Of a stretch of 64,000 bases of DNA, positions 7,897 through 16,044 are shown piece by piece. The first letter of the stretch is position 1; each line of letters opens with the position of its first letter. A model generated the notes under the pieces. That model had not been told where the DNA came from. It did no database searches and saw only the letters and a list, made by a program, of their open reading frames with translations. The translations under genes were made by a program, and so were the position numbers. The stretch is taken from assembly GCF_900108335.1 (NCBI RefSeq), contig NZ_FNVT01000007.1:310001-374000 (forward strand), given 5' to 3'. This DNA comes from Nonomuraea solani (GTDB taxonomy: Bacteria > Actinomycetota > Actinomycetes > Streptosporangiales > Streptosporangiaceae).

Positions 7897-9267
7897 CTAG
7901 CGGGCGCTCCACTTGATCTCGTACGCCTTCAGCGAGTACTCCTTGCCGTCCACCGTCGTGGTGACGTCGCCGTCCGTGGTGTTGACCAGCAGCAACTGCT
8001 GCGGCTGGGCCAGCACCCGGACGGCCGGGTCGGACGAGGTGACCGGGTCGAGTCGCGCCGCGGCCGGGAACCACTTGGTGAAGTCGGCGACGAGCTTGCC
8101 GGTCGGCGTCTCCTTCCCGCTGCGCGGATCCCACATGCACCCCGTGCAGGTGCCCTCCTTGGCCTGCGGGTTCCAGTACAGCGCGGTGGCGGCGCCGCTG
8201 CGGGCGAACTCCATCATGGACGCGGCCTGGACGGCCATCCGCTTGGGCTCGGCCCACTTGGTGCCGTCTTCGGGCACGAAATACCACTCCGACCACCAGA
8301 TCGGCAGGTCACCGGCCTTCTTGCGGAGCCATTCGGTGACCGCCCCGAACTTGGCCAGCGCCCCGAACTCGTCCGGCAGCAGCTCGTGGGCGTCGGTGGG
8401 CGAGGCGCCGTCGACCACGATGAAGTCGGCGCCCTTCTTGTTCTCGTACCAGTAGTTGAAGGCGTCGAGGACGTTCTGGTTGACGACCCCCCAGTCGCCG
8501 CGCAGCTCGGAGTCGCCGCTCTTGTTGCTGTCGAACCCGATGTACGGGCCGCCGATCATCGCGTCGGGCCGGACCTTCTTCACCGCGTCGTAGACCTTGT
8601 TGTACATCTCGGTGTAGCCCTTGAAGTCCGCCGGTTTGGCGTGGTCCTTCCAGAAGCCCTTCAGCTCGTTCCACACCATGAAGTACTTGACGTCCTTGAA
8701 CCGCTCGGCGACGGCCGCCGACAGCTTGGCGAAGTCGTCGAAGTGCTCCGGGTAGGGGGCGTCCTCCAGATGCTCGCCCCAGGCCGAGTCCTCGGTGGGT
8801 CCCTCGGGGCCGCCCTTCATCCAGTCGGGGGCGCAGCAGAGCGTGATGATCGGCGTGCCGCGCGACTGCGTGATGAGGTTGAGCCGGCTGTCGAGGTCCT
8901 CCCAGAAATACTGGCCGGGGTACGGCTCGGGGTTGAGCGCGCCGAAGCCCATGATGTGCTGGTTCTGCAGCATCGGCGTGCGCTGCAGGCGGCCGGCCAC
9001 GACCTGCTCGAACTCCCGGGTGATGTTGTTGGCGCTGACGCCGGTGTGCGTGAGCCCCCAGCGGGGCCAGCCCTCCTCGACCGCCGGCGCCTTGACGGTC
9101 TCGGCCGTCTCCTGCGCGGTGGGCTCTTGCGGAGACGCGCTCCCCTGGGGCGGCTCGGCCGGCCGGCCACAGCTCGCCACGACCAGTGCCAGGGCGGTGG
9201 CCCCGGCGACCGAGGCGGTCAGCCTGCGCAGCCGCCGCCAGAACGATCCCCCGTTAGTCGATGCCAC
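7897..9267 (-). CDS. secreted GH39-like glycoside hydrolase lipoprotein
   Basis: A 456-residue protein starting at a GTG (9267) with GAGG upstream. Residues 11-33 are a lipoprotein signal peptide ending in the lipobox V-V-A-S-C (Cys33), followed by a Pro/Glu/Thr-rich linker to about 65. The rest is a TIM-barrel glycosidase: V-W-N-E-L-K-G-F-W carries the proposed acid/base Glu after Asn, and W-W-S-E-W-Y-F the proposed nucleophile Glu, matching clan A families such as GH39 (beta-xylosidase/iduronidase-like). A small C-terminal beta domain follows. It should be tethered outside the membrane and release sugars that the neighbouring convergent sugar-acid genes might use. Exact substrate unknown. 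Confidence 0.82.
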   Translation of the reverse strand: MASTNGGSFWRRLRRLTASVAGATALALVVASCGRPAEPPQGSASPQEPTAQETAETVKAPAVEEGWPRWGLTHTGVSANNITREFEQVVAGRLQRTPMLQNQHIMGFGALNPEPYPGQYFWEDLDSRLNLITQSRGTPIITLCCAPDWMKGGPEGPTEDSAWGEHLEDAPYPEHFDDFAKLSAAVAERFKDVKYFMVWNELKGFWKDHAKPADFKGYTEMYNKVYDAVKKVRPDAMIGGPYIGFDSNKSGDSELRGDWGVVNQNVLDAFNYWYENKKGADFIVVDGASPTDAHELLPDEFGALAKFGAVTEWLRKKAGDLPIWWSEWYFVPEDGTKWAEPKRMAVQAASMMEFARSGAATALYWNPQAKEGTCTGCMWDPRSGKETPTGKLVADFTKWFPAAARLDPVTSSDPAVRVLAQPQQLLLVNTTDGDVTTTVDGKEYSLKAYEIKWSAR

Positions 9268-9653
9268 CCGGCCTCACCCGATTCCTGCCGTCTGCCTGCC
9301 GCCTGAAGCGTTCCACGGGAAATACGAAAGGGGCATATCCAGGGACTGCTTTCACAGGTAATCGTTACCGTCGCGTGTTAATGGAATTCGCTTTCCCCGG
9401 GCTTGTGCAGGCGGGCAGCGGAAACCAGCGCAATCGTTCGAATTCCTCCGGCGGGTGGGGGTCGATCTCGCCGGGCAGCGCGCGTACCTGCTCCAGATAG
9501 CGGAAATGGTTGCACGATCGGCAACCGGCGGGAATGGCGGTCGCCAAGAAGGTCGATGTTCGAACGGCGCCCCACCGGTCGAGGGCCCGATGCGTAGCGC
9601 GGGAGCACCTGGTCGCGGATCTCGTCAGGATCGCTCACGGACCCCCATGAAGG
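9268..9653. other. 386-bp gap of lower GC with no confident gene
   Basis: The gap lies between the glycosidase lipoprotein and a TetR gene. The part next to 9267 should hold the glycosidase promoter. Two overlapping minus-strand frames are open (9365-9547 and 9378-9638), and neither resembles a known family. No hairpin, repeat or operator stands out. Confidence 0.5.
9365..9547 (-). CDS. possible 60-residue Cys-containing protein
   Basis: A short frame beginning M-A-T-A-I-P-A-G with C-R-S-C near the start and a third cysteine near the end. The middle looks like a plausible amphipathic helix (H-F-R-Y-L-E-Q-V-R-A-L-P-G-E-I-D). Its codon use is less biased than that of the neighbours and no Shine-Dalgarno is obvious. 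A competing frame (9378-9638) overlaps it. Either may be spurious; I recognise no family. Confidence 0.2.
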   Translation of the reverse strand: MATAIPAGCRSCNHFRYLEQVRALPGEIDPHPPEEFERLRWFPLPACTSPGKANSINTRR

Positions 9654-10367
9654 TCAGGGCTTGGCGTCGATCCGGGCGGTGAGGCCGTCGAGGATGCAGG
9701 CCAGGCCGAACGCGCGCCCGTTGTCGTGGGGCGCGTCGCCCAGGTCGCCGATGGCGGCGGCCAGGGCGGGGAAGGTGGCGCCGTGGCGGTCGAGGATGCG
9801 GGCGAAGGCGTCGCTCGGGCGGCGGTCGGAGGTCCAGGGCTGGGTGCCCGAGGTGGTGAGCGACTCGGTGTTGCGCAGGTGCCCGAACAGCAGGAACACC
9901 GCGTCCATCCGCTCACCGCCCGACAGCCCGGTGCCGTCCAGCGCTCCGACGGCCGCCTCGACCCAGCCGACCTCCCTGGGCCCCATGACCCGCTCGCCCA
10001 GGGTCGCCCACGGCAGCCACGGGTGGCGCTGCCAGACGGCGGCGAGCAGGCGGCTGAACTCCAGTAGCCGTTCCCGCCAGCCGCCCTCCACCCGCGACAG
10101 GTCGGGCGGGGCCCCGACCGCGCTCTCGACCATGACGGCGACCAGGTCGGCCTTGCTGGAGACGTACCGGTAGAGGGACATCTTCGTGAAGCCGAGGTCG
10201 CCCGCCACGCGCTGCATGGACACCCCGTCGATGCCCTCGGCGTCGGCGATGGCGGTCGCCGCGGCCACGATGGCGGGCAGGCTGAGCGAGGGCCGCGCCG
10301 GAGCGGGCTGTTTGCCGAGCTGCCCCCACAGCAGGTCGACGATGCCGTTCTGGTCCGCGGCCGCCAT
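9654..10367 (-). CDS. TetR/AcrR family regulator (large C-terminal domain type)
   Basis: A 237-residue regulator. The TetR N-terminal domain covers about residues 28-75: A-I-V-A-A-A-T-A-I-A-D-A-E-G, then helix-turn-helix V-A-G-D-L-G-F-T-K-M-S-L-Y-R-Y-V. The remainder is the helical ligand domain found in TetR_C-type drug regulators. The ATG at 10367 was chosen over one at 10424 because GAAGGAGG precedes it. An inverted repeat upstream (10393-10422) fits autoregulation. No efflux pump or other obvious target is adjacent; the nearest gene is a co-oriented VOC protein whose promoter has a related palindrome. Confidence 0.87.
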   Translation of the reverse strand: MAAADQNGIVDLLWGQLGKQPAPARPSLSLPAIVAAATAIADAEGIDGVSMQRVAGDLGFTKMSLYRYVSSKADLVAVMVESAVGAPPDLSRVEGGWRERLLEFSRLLAAVWQRHPWLPWATLGERVMGPREVGWVEAAVGALDGTGLSGGERMDAVFLLFGHLRNTESLTTSGTQPWTSDRRPSDAFARILDRHGATFPALAAAIGDLGDAPHDNGRAFGLACILDGLTARIDAKP

Positions 10368-10392
10368 TGGCCCTCCTTCACGCTTCCGGACT

Positions 10393-10422
10393 GTCCAGTG
10401 TACGCACTGGTGTACACCGGAC
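10393..10422. promoter_or_regulatory. candidate operator of the TetR gene at 9654-10367
   Basis: Two overlapping symmetries lie directly upstream of the tetR start. GTCCAGTGTAC and GTACACCGGAC (10 of 11 pairs, 8-nt spacer) span 10393-10422, and inside them CCAGTG-TACG-CACTGG is a perfect palindrome at 10395-10410. Length and position are typical of TetR operators. Confidence 0.6.
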
Positions 10423-10445
10423 ACTACCGGGCGCGCGAAAGGGGC

Positions 10446-10841
10446 TCACGCCTCCACGGCCATGTACATGACGTTCCACAGGTGGCCGTCGAGGTCGCGG
10501 AAGCCCCTGGAGTACATGAACCCGTGGTCCTCCGGCTCCTTCGACTCCTTGCCACCGTTGTCGCGGGCCAGGTCGACGAGCTGGTCGACGTGCTCACGGC
10601 TGTCGGCCTCCAGCGCCAGCGCGACCTCCTGGGCGACGTCGAGGTTCGGAAGCCTCTTGCCGGTCACGGAGGTGAAGAAGTCCTCGGAGACGAGCAGGAC
10701 CTTCGCGCCGGGGGCGACGTTGACGCAGCCGGCCTGCTCGTTGGTGAACTCGTCGTCGATCTCCAGACCGAGGGCGCGGAAGAAGTCGACGGCCGCCTTG
10801 ACGTCCTTGACGTGCAGGTTGATCCAGATGGCGTTGGACAT
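10446..10841 (-). CDS. VOC (glyoxalase/bleomycin-resistance fold) family protein
   Basis: A 131-residue protein made of two beta-alpha-beta-beta-beta units of the vicinal-oxygen-chelate fold. It begins A-I-W-I-N-L-H-V-K-D-V-K-A-A-V-D-F-F and ends R-D-L-D-G-H-L-W-N-V-M-Y, as in the YodA/lactoylglutathione-lyase-like group often annotated as 'glyoxalase/bleomycin resistance'. The ATG at 10841 follows AAGGAG. A -10-like TAGCGT (10906-10911, minus strand) with a palindrome just downstream suggests repressor control. The substrate is not predictable. Confidence 0.82.
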   Translation of the reverse strand: MSNAIWINLHVKDVKAAVDFFRALGLEIDDEFTNEQAGCVNVAPGAKVLLVSEDFFTSVTGKRLPNLDVAQEVALALEADSREHVDQLVDLARDNGGKESKEPEDHGFMYSRGFRDLDGHLWNVMYMAVEA

Positions 10842-10882
10842 GACGATCTCCTTCGTACGATGATGTTTCCCCGAGACATTCA

Positions 10883-10897
10883 GTGTCCGGGGGACAC
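10883..10897. promoter_or_regulatory. perfect palindrome at the VOC promoter
   Basis: GTGTCC-GGG-GGACAC, 6-bp perfect arms, lies just downstream of the minus-strand TAGCGT -10 candidate (10906-10911) and in the leader of the VOC gene. The GGACAC half also occurs at the edge of the upstream tetR operator region (10419-10424), so one regulator might see both. Confidence 0.4.
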
Positions 10898-10938
10898 ATC
10901 CGCATACGCTAGAGATTCCGCGCACGCTTGGCAAGGGG

Positions 10939-12321
10939 CTATCGCGCCCAGGCGATGTGGCCGTCGGGGCGTACGAGGGCGGCGCTTACGTCTTCCCAGC
11001 CGGCGACCGGCTCGGCCAGGCGGAGGCCGTGGCGGTCGGCGCCCGGAATCTCCGGATGGCCGCCCGACAGGTCGAGCAGGACGTGCCGGCCGGCGTGCAT
11101 GAGGGCGAACAGGCCGGTGCCGCCGGTGAAGGCGAGGTCGGGGGCGCGGGTGCCGGCCAGCGGATGGGCGTCCGGTACGTCGTACCGGACGTCGAGCGCG
11201 GAGAGCCGCCCGGCCAGGGCCCGCGACAGCTCGGGGACCTCGGCGATGAGCGCGCTGAAGACCGCGCGCAGCGCCTGCCCGTCGGCGGAGAAGCCGGCCA
11301 TGAGCGCGGTCTGCGCCTGCGTGTGCGCCAGCAACCGCGCGCCGACGGGGTGGCGTTCGGCGTGGTAGGTGTCCAGCAGGTCGCCGTGAGCGTCCCGGAT
11401 CGTCGCGGCGAGTTTCCAGCCCAGGTTGGCGGCGTCCTGGAGGCCCACGTTCAGCCCCACCCCGCCGGCGGGGAAGTGCATGTGCGCGGCGTCGCCCGCC
11501 AGCACGACCCGGCCCGCGCGGTAGGCGGCGGCCTGGCGGGCGGCGTTGCCGAAGCGGGAGAGCCACCGGGGGTCGCGCATGCCGTGGTCGGTGCCGAGCA
11601 CGCGCCGGACCTTCTCGCGGAGCCGCTCAAGGCGCAGCTCGCCGGGGTGTTCCGGGCGCAGGTCCTCGGGGTTCAGGCCGACGAAGCGGTGCGCGCCGCC
11701 GGGCAGCGGGACCACCATCGCGAGCCCGTCGGGGCCCGACGCGCTGAGCGGCCCGGCGGGCGGGTCGTCGAGGACGACGTCCCCCAGCCACCCCCAGGCC
11801 GTGGCCTCGGTCCCGGGGAAGGCGATGCCGGCCGCCTCCCTGACCGTGCTGCGGGTGCCGTCGCAGCCGGCGACGTAGGAGGCGCGCACGTCGTAGGCCC
11901 CGCTGGGTCCCGTCACCCGCACGGTCACCGCGTCCGTTCTCTGCTCCAGGCCCGTCACCCGGTGCCCGCGCAGCACCGTCGCGCCCAGCGCCACCGCGTG
12001 CTCCTCCAGCAGCTCCTCGGTACGCGCCTGCGGCAGGAACAGCGTGTACGGATAGGGCCCGTCGAGCACGCCGAAGTCCATGCGGTCGGGCAGCCCCGCG
12101 AAATGCCCGACCGGGATCGGCATCCCGGCCGAGACGAAGCGCCCGGCGATCCCCCGCATGGCGAGGATCTCCAGCGTCCTGGGGTGCACGGTGATCGCCT
12201 TGGAGTGCTCATCACGCTCGACGCGGGCCTCCAGCACGATCACCGGTACGTCGTGCAGCCGCAGCTCGGCCGCCAGCCACAGCCCCGTCGGCCCGGCGCC
12301 GACGACGATGACGGGATCCAT
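10939..12321 (-). CDS. FAD-dependent aromatic monooxygenase (PHBH/RdmE-like)
   Basis: A 460-residue class A flavoprotein monooxygenase. The N-terminal V-V-G-A-G-P-T-G-L dinucleotide motif is followed by an E-A-R strand end, the D-G-x-x-S/T-x-V-R motif is G-C-D-G-T-R-S-T-V-R, and the second FAD motif is V-L-A-G-D-A-A-H-M-H-F-P-A-G-G-V-G-L-N. The thioredoxin-like C-terminal part typical of polyketide hydroxylases is present. It should hydroxylate an aromatic or polyketide substrate using NAD(P)H and O2. The ATG at 12321 follows AAGGAGG. It is divergent from a TetR gene, with two shared operators in the 52-bp gap, so it is the likely TetR target. Confidence 0.87.
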   Translation of the reverse strand: MDPVIVVGAGPTGLWLAAELRLHDVPVIVLEARVERDEHSKAITVHPRTLEILAMRGIAGRFVSAGMPIPVGHFAGLPDRMDFGVLDGPYPYTLFLPQARTEELLEEHAVALGATVLRGHRVTGLEQRTDAVTVRVTGPSGAYDVRASYVAGCDGTRSTVREAAGIAFPGTEATAWGWLGDVVLDDPPAGPLSASGPDGLAMVVPLPGGAHRFVGLNPEDLRPEHPGELRLERLREKVRRVLGTDHGMRDPRWLSRFGNAARQAAAYRAGRVVLAGDAAHMHFPAGGVGLNVGLQDAANLGWKLAATIRDAHGDLLDTYHAERHPVGARLLAHTQAQTALMAGFSADGQALRAVFSALIAEVPELSRALAGRLSALDVRYDVPDAHPLAGTRAPDLAFTGGTGLFALMHAGRHVLLDLSGGHPEIPGADRHGLRLAEPVAGWEDVSAALVRPDGHIAWAR

Positions 12322-12331
12322 GAGAACCTCC

Positions 12332-12346
12332 TTGGTCACTGACCAA
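12332..12346. promoter_or_regulatory. operator 1 in the monooxygenase/tetR divergent promoter
   Basis: TTGGTCA-C-TGACCAA is a perfect 15-bp palindrome 11 bp upstream of the monooxygenase start. It repeats the half-sites of the operator at 12369-12379, and its right half overlaps the likely -35 of tetR (CTGACC, 12339-12344). Confidence 0.7.
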
Positions 12347-12361
12347 CTCTGGAAGGCCGAG

Positions 12362-12379
12362 TAAACTAGGTCAGTGACC
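12362..12379 (+). promoter_or_regulatory. tetR -10 box and operator 2 overlapping its GTG start
   Basis: TAAACT (12362-12367) lies 17 bp after CTGACC and 6 nt before the GTG at 12374, the geometry of a leaderless promoter. The perfect palindrome GGTCA-G-TGACC (12369-12379) contains the start codon and repeats operator 1. Binding there would block transcription initiation directly. Confidence 0.6.
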
Positions 12380-12967
12380 AAAAGGCAAACCCTCGACCCG
12401 GGCACCGTCGTCGCGGCGGCCCTGCGCCTGCTGGACGACCAGGGGCTGGAGGCCGTCACCACGCGCGCCGTCGCCGGACTGCTCGGCGTGCGCATGAACA
12501 CCGTGCTCTGGCACGTCAAGACCAAGGCCGGGCTGCTGGAGCTGATGGCGGACGCGATCGCCGCCGAGATCTCGCTCCAGGACCTGCCGGCGTCACCGCC
12601 GGAGCGGGTCAGGGAGCTGATGCGGCGCTACCGGCGCGCACTGACGAGCCATCGGGACGGCGCCGCGCTGGTCGCGGGCACCTACGCGGCCGAACCCGGC
12701 ACCCTGCGCTTCGCCGACGCGGTGGTGGCCGCGCTGATGGACGGCGGCGCGACACCGCGCGAGGCGGCCTGGACGCTCAACGCGCTGGCCTACTTCACGC
12801 TCGGGCTCGCCCAGGAGGAGCAGGGCATGCCCGCCGGAGACGCCTCCCGGCTGCGCGACGCCGTCGCGCGGGGCTCCTACCCGGCCCTGCGCGAAGCCCT
12901 CGGCCACCTCACCGACGCCACCTTCGACGAGCGCTTCGAGGACGGGCTCACCCGGATTCTGGCCTGA
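12374..12967 (+). CDS. TetR family regulator of the divergent monooxygenase
   Basis: A 197-residue regulator. The HTH domain covers about residues 10-55 (V-V-A-A-A-L-R-L-L-D-D-Q-G-L-E, then V-A-G-L-L-G-V-R-M-N-T-V-L-W-H-V), and a TetR_C-like ligand domain follows. It starts at GTG 12374 with no Shine-Dalgarno, and its start codon sits inside a palindrome. Two matching palindromes in the shared 52-bp promoter make it the probable repressor of both itself and the FAD monooxygenase, de-repressed by an aromatic or polyketide ligand (inference). Its 3' end overlaps the convergent SGNH hydrolase gene by 20 bp. Confidence 0.88.
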   Translation: MTKRQTLDPGTVVAAALRLLDDQGLEAVTTRAVAGLLGVRMNTVLWHVKTKAGLLELMADAIAAEISLQDLPASPPERVRELMRRYRRALTSHRDGAALVAGTYAAEPGTLRFADAVVAALMDGGATPREAAWTLNALAYFTLGLAQEEQGMPAGDASRLRDAVARGSYPALREALGHLTDATFDERFEDGLTRILA

Positions 12968-14105
12968 GCAGTTCGAGGGGGAACGCCCGCGCCAGGGTGC
13001 GGTAGCCGGCCGGGCTCAGGTGCAGGTGGTCGCCCTCGTCGCAGTCCGCGCGCAGCCTGCGGGGGTCGGCCGGGTCGCGGGCCGCGCGGTCGAAGTCGAT
13101 GACGGCGTCGTACCGGCCGGAGTCGCGGATCCAGGCGTTGACCGTCTGCCGGGCCGCCTCACGGTGACCTCCCGGGTCGTCGTAGGAGTGGCCGCCGAAA
13201 GGGGTGAGGGTGGCGCCGTACACAAGGAGGCCGCGGGCGTGGGCGCGCAGGATGATCTGCTCGTAGGCGGCGATCAGGTCGGCGACCGTCTCGCGCTGCG
13301 CGGCGGGCTCCGCCGTGCCGAGGTCGTTGACGCCCTCGAAGACGGCCAGCCACCGCGCGCCGCTCTGCGCGAGCACGTCGCGGTCCAGCCGGGCCAGGGC
13401 GCTCGGGCCCAGGCCGTCGTTCAGCACCCGGTTGCCGCCCGCGCCCTGGTTCGCGATCGCGACGCCGCCGGGCAGCCGGTCGAAGAGCTGGTCGGGCCAG
13501 CGGTCGTCGCCGTTGGTGGTGGACCCCCTGCCGTCGGTCAGCGAGTCGCCGAGCAGGACGAGCGTGGCCGCGCCGGACCACACCTCGGCCCCGCTGAGCA
13601 GGTACCAGTGATCGACGGGGGTCGCGCCGGGCAGGTCGCCGGCCTCGGTGTGGTCGCCCGTGGCCAGGTGGGAGGTGGTCCTGGAGCCGGGGTGCGAGGT
13701 GAGGGCGGAGGAGGCCAGGCCCTTCGCGAGGTAGGCCGACACGGTCAGGACGGAGCCGGGGGCGAGATCGAGGTCCACCGGGTCCGACACGACGTGCGCG
13801 CCCATCGGCACGACCATGGAGGCGCGCCCGGAGAACGTCACCGGCTTACAGGTCCCCGGCCTGATCGCGCTCGCGCCCGCCCCGCCGTCCGGGAGCGCCA
13901 CCGTCACGCGGGTGAGCGGCAGCGGCGCGCCGCCGAACGCGTTGGACAGGCGCAGCCGCACCCGCCGCCCACCGGCCGACACCCGCAGCGTCTGCCGGAG
14001 CGTGGTGTCGGCGAGGACCAGCCCCTCCTTGGCGTACGGCGGGGGCGGCAGGTTGTCCGGCTCGGTGAGCTGCGGCATCGCCGTCCACGTGGTGACCCAG
14101 TGCAT
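12948..14105 (-). CDS. SGNH/GDSL-type esterase with N-terminal beta domain
   Basis: A 385-residue hydrolase. Residues 1-175 form a beta-rich domain seen in two-domain actinobacterial GDSL esterases. The catalytic half starts with block I L-L-G-D-S-L-T-D-G (Ser188), then block II Gly in N-Q-G-A-G-G-N-R, block III Asn in E-G-V-N-D-L-G, and the C-terminal D-x-x-H element D-H-L-H-L-S-P-A-G. No signal peptide is seen, so it is probably cytoplasmic. The ATG at 14105 is preceded by AAGGAGG; an upstream ATG at 14135 has no such site. Likely an esterase or deacetylase acting on glycans or acyl esters. Confidence 0.84.
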   Translation of the reverse strand: MHWVTTWTAMPQLTEPDNLPPPPYAKEGLVLADTTLRQTLRVSAGGRRVRLRLSNAFGGAPLPLTRVTVALPDGGAGASAIRPGTCKPVTFSGRASMVVPMGAHVVSDPVDLDLAPGSVLTVSAYLAKGLASSALTSHPGSRTTSHLATGDHTEAGDLPGATPVDHWYLLSGAEVWSGAATLVLLGDSLTDGRGSTTNGDDRWPDQLFDRLPGGVAIANQGAGGNRVLNDGLGPSALARLDRDVLAQSGARWLAVFEGVNDLGTAEPAAQRETVADLIAAYEQIILRAHARGLLVYGATLTPFGGHSYDDPGGHREAARQTVNAWIRDSGRYDAVIDFDRAARDPADPRRLRADCDEGDHLHLSPAGYRTLARAFPLELLRPESG

Positions 14106-14233
14106 GTACGCGGCCTCCTTGGAAATTTTCGGCACGATACCGAACGTTTCCGGCGGCGCTGACCGGCGGGGGTGCCTTTCGGGTTTTACCCCTGCTTGTC
14201 GATCAAGTCATAGGCCGCCCGGCGCTTCCCGCC

Positions 14234-14239
14234 TAGGGT
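14234..14239 (+). promoter_or_regulatory. -10 box of leaderless tetR at 14247
   Basis: TAGGGT, 7 nt before the ATG at 14247. No Shine-Dalgarno precedes the ATG. Confidence 0.45.
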
Positions 14240-14246
14240 CACGTGC

Positions 14247-14870
14247 ATGCACTCTCCAGAAGAGCGGGAGTCGATCCTGCGGTCCGCGACCAGCCTGTTC
14301 TCCGCACTCGGCTACGACGGCACCGACCTGGCGCAGATCGCCGAGGCGGCTGGGGTGGACACGGCGGCCGTCGGCGCCTGCTTCACCGACAAGCGACACC
14401 TCTATCTGGAGGTCATGGGCCTGGCCCACCGGCTGCTGGCCGACGTCATCGAGGCGCGCTCCGCGGAGCTGGCGGCGGCCCCTCCAGAAGGGCGGGCGGA
14501 GGCGCTGCACCGGTTCATCGACGGCTACATCGACCTGTGCGTCGACCATCCCGAGGTGCCCGCGCTGTGGATGCACCGCTGGCTGTCCGACGCCAGCGAC
14601 ATCGCGGACCCCGACTCCGACAACGCCCAGCCGCTGACCCAGGCCGCGGTGGACGCCGTGAGCACGCTGGCGGAGCCGATCGGCGCCGACGCGCTGTACA
14701 CCACGTACACGATGGTCTGGTGCATCCAGGGGTTCTCGCTGAGCGGGGTGCTCAACGGGACGGGCACCCGGCGCGGCCCGGAGGATCGGCAGCACCTGCG
14801 GCGTTTCCGCGCGCACATGCACCAGTTGCTCGGGCGGGAGCTCGGCCTGGAGGTCCCCGGCGGCCCCTAG
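14247..14870 (+). CDS. TetR family regulator
   Basis: A 207-residue regulator. The HTH domain is at about residues 8-52 (I-L-R-S-A-T-S-L-F-S-A-L-G-Y-D-G-T, then I-A-E-A-A-G-V-D-T-A-A-V-G-A-C-F-T-D-K), with a Trp-rich helical ligand domain behind. It stands upstream of and co-directional with a two-component system, whose own -10 overlaps this gene's stop codon. The target is unknown; the leaderless start suggests moderate constitutive expression. Confidence 0.85.
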   Translation: MHSPEERESILRSATSLFSALGYDGTDLAQIAEAAGVDTAAVGACFTDKRHLYLEVMGLAHRLLADVIEARSAELAAAPPEGRAEALHRFIDGYIDLCVDHPEVPALWMHRWLSDASDIADPDSDNAQPLTQAAVDAVSTLAEPIGADALYTTYTMVWCIQGFSLSGVLNGTGTRRGPEDRQHLRRFRAHMHQLLGRELGLEVPGGP

Positions 14871-14873
14871 GCT
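14868..14873 (+). promoter_or_regulatory. -10 box of leaderless histidine kinase gene
   Basis: TAGGCT lies 7 nt before the ATG at 14881, and its first three bases are the stop codon of the upstream tetR. No Shine-Dalgarno precedes the ATG. Confidence 0.45.
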
Positions 14874-14880
14874 AGGCCGT

Positions 14881-16044
14881 ATGGGGGTAATCCGGGTGCC
14901 CATTTCGCCGGAGACCGGGCGGCCGGTGCTCCGCCGCTGGCCGTTCGCCGCCGCGGCCGTGGCGCTCCTGGTCCACGACGCGCTGCTGCTGTCGGTCAGC
15001 TCCGGGTTCGGCGTGCTGGCCGTGCCGGCCGCCGCCATGATCGCCGCGCCGGTGCTGTGGGCGTGGTACCGGCCGTTACCCGCGTGGGCCGCCATGGTGG
15101 TGGCGCACGTCGCGCTCCTCGGGCTGGGACTGGCGCTGGACAGCCCGCTCGTGCCGGAGCCATGGCTGTTCGACCAGATGCTGTCGCAGGCGCCGGTGAT
15201 GTACGTGCTGGCGTTGTCGTCGCCCCGGCGGGTGACCGTGCCCGCCTTCGCGCTGACGCTCGCGGCCGTCCTCCCCGTGACGACGCTGCTGAACCTGGAG
15301 CCCGACCGGCTCGCCAGGGGCCTGCTGAGCTGGGCGCTGGCCCTCCTGGTCGCCACGCTGCTGGGCCACACCAGGCGGATGCGGCTGCTGCACACCCTGC
15401 GGGTCGCCGAGGAGCTGGGCCGGCGGCGGATCCTGGAGGAGCGCTCGCGCATCGCCAGGGAGCTGCACGACGTGGTGGCCCACCACATGTCGGTGATCGC
15501 CGTGCAGGCGGCCAGCGCGCCGTACCGGATCGAGGGCGGCGTGAGCGAGGCGGCCGCCCGCGAGTTCGGGGAGATCAACGTGGCCGCACGCGAGTCGCTG
15601 CGCGACATGCGGCACCTGCTCGGCGCGCTGCGCGGCGCCGGCACTCATCCCGGCACCACTCCGCAGCCGGGGCTGGGCGAGCTCGGCGGGCTCGTGGAGT
15701 CGGTACGGCGGGCGGGCGTCCCCGTGAAGCTGAAGATCGGCACCCAGGAGCCCTCGCCGGTGGTGTCGCTCACCGCCTACCGGATCGTCCAGGAGGCCCT
15801 GAGCAACGTCGTACGGCACGCCCCCGGCGCCAGGACCACGGTCACCATCTCCGGCGGCGACGGGGAGCTGACCGTCGAGGTGGTGAACGAACCCCCCGCC
15901 GCTCCGGCCGCCACCCCCGGCTCCGGGCTCGGGCTGATCGGCATGCGCGAGCGGGTGGCGGCGCTCGGCGGGCGGCTGACGGCGGCCGCCACCGGCGAGG
16001 GCGGCTTCGCCGTGCGCGCGGTGCTACCAGAGGGAGACGAATGA
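14881..16044 (+). CDS. NarL/DesK-type sensor histidine kinase
   Basis: A 387-residue kinase. Residues 22-160 contain about five hydrophobic segments that form the membrane sensor. The HisKA_3 dimerisation domain follows with R-I-A-R-E-L-H-D-V-V-A-H-H-M-S-V-I (phospho-acceptor His196), then the HATPase_c domain: N box E-A-L-S-N-V-V-R-H-A and G box G-S-G-L-G-L-I-G-M-R-E-R. It partners with the LuxR-type regulator that starts inside its stop codon (ATGA overlap). The signal is unknown. A short extracellular part suggests intramembrane sensing of envelope stress, as in LiaS/DesK-like kinases (inference). Confidence 0.9.
   Translation: MGVIRVPISPETGRPVLRRWPFAAAAVALLVHDALLLSVSSGFGVLAVPAAAMIAAPVLWAWYRPLPAWAAMVVAHVALLGLGLALDSPLVPEPWLFDQMLSQAPVMYVLALSSPRRVTVPAFALTLAAVLPVTTLLNLEPDRLARGLLSWALALLVATLLGHTRRMRLLHTLRVAEELGRRRILEERSRIARELHDVVAHHMSVIAVQAASAPYRIEGGVSEAAAREFGEINVAARESLRDMRHLLGALRGAGTHPGTTPQPGLGELGGLVESVRRAGVPVKLKIGTQEPSPVVSLTAYRIVQEALSNVVRHAPGARTTVTISGGDGELTVEVVNEPPAAPAATPGSGLGLIGMRERVAALGGRLTAAATGEGGFAVRAVLPEGDE

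Noticed and set aside
15057..16040. In-frame upstream extension of the response regulator into the kinase gene
   Set aside because: The response regulator begins at the ATG at 16041 that overlaps the kinase stop; the upstream part is the kinase read in another frame.
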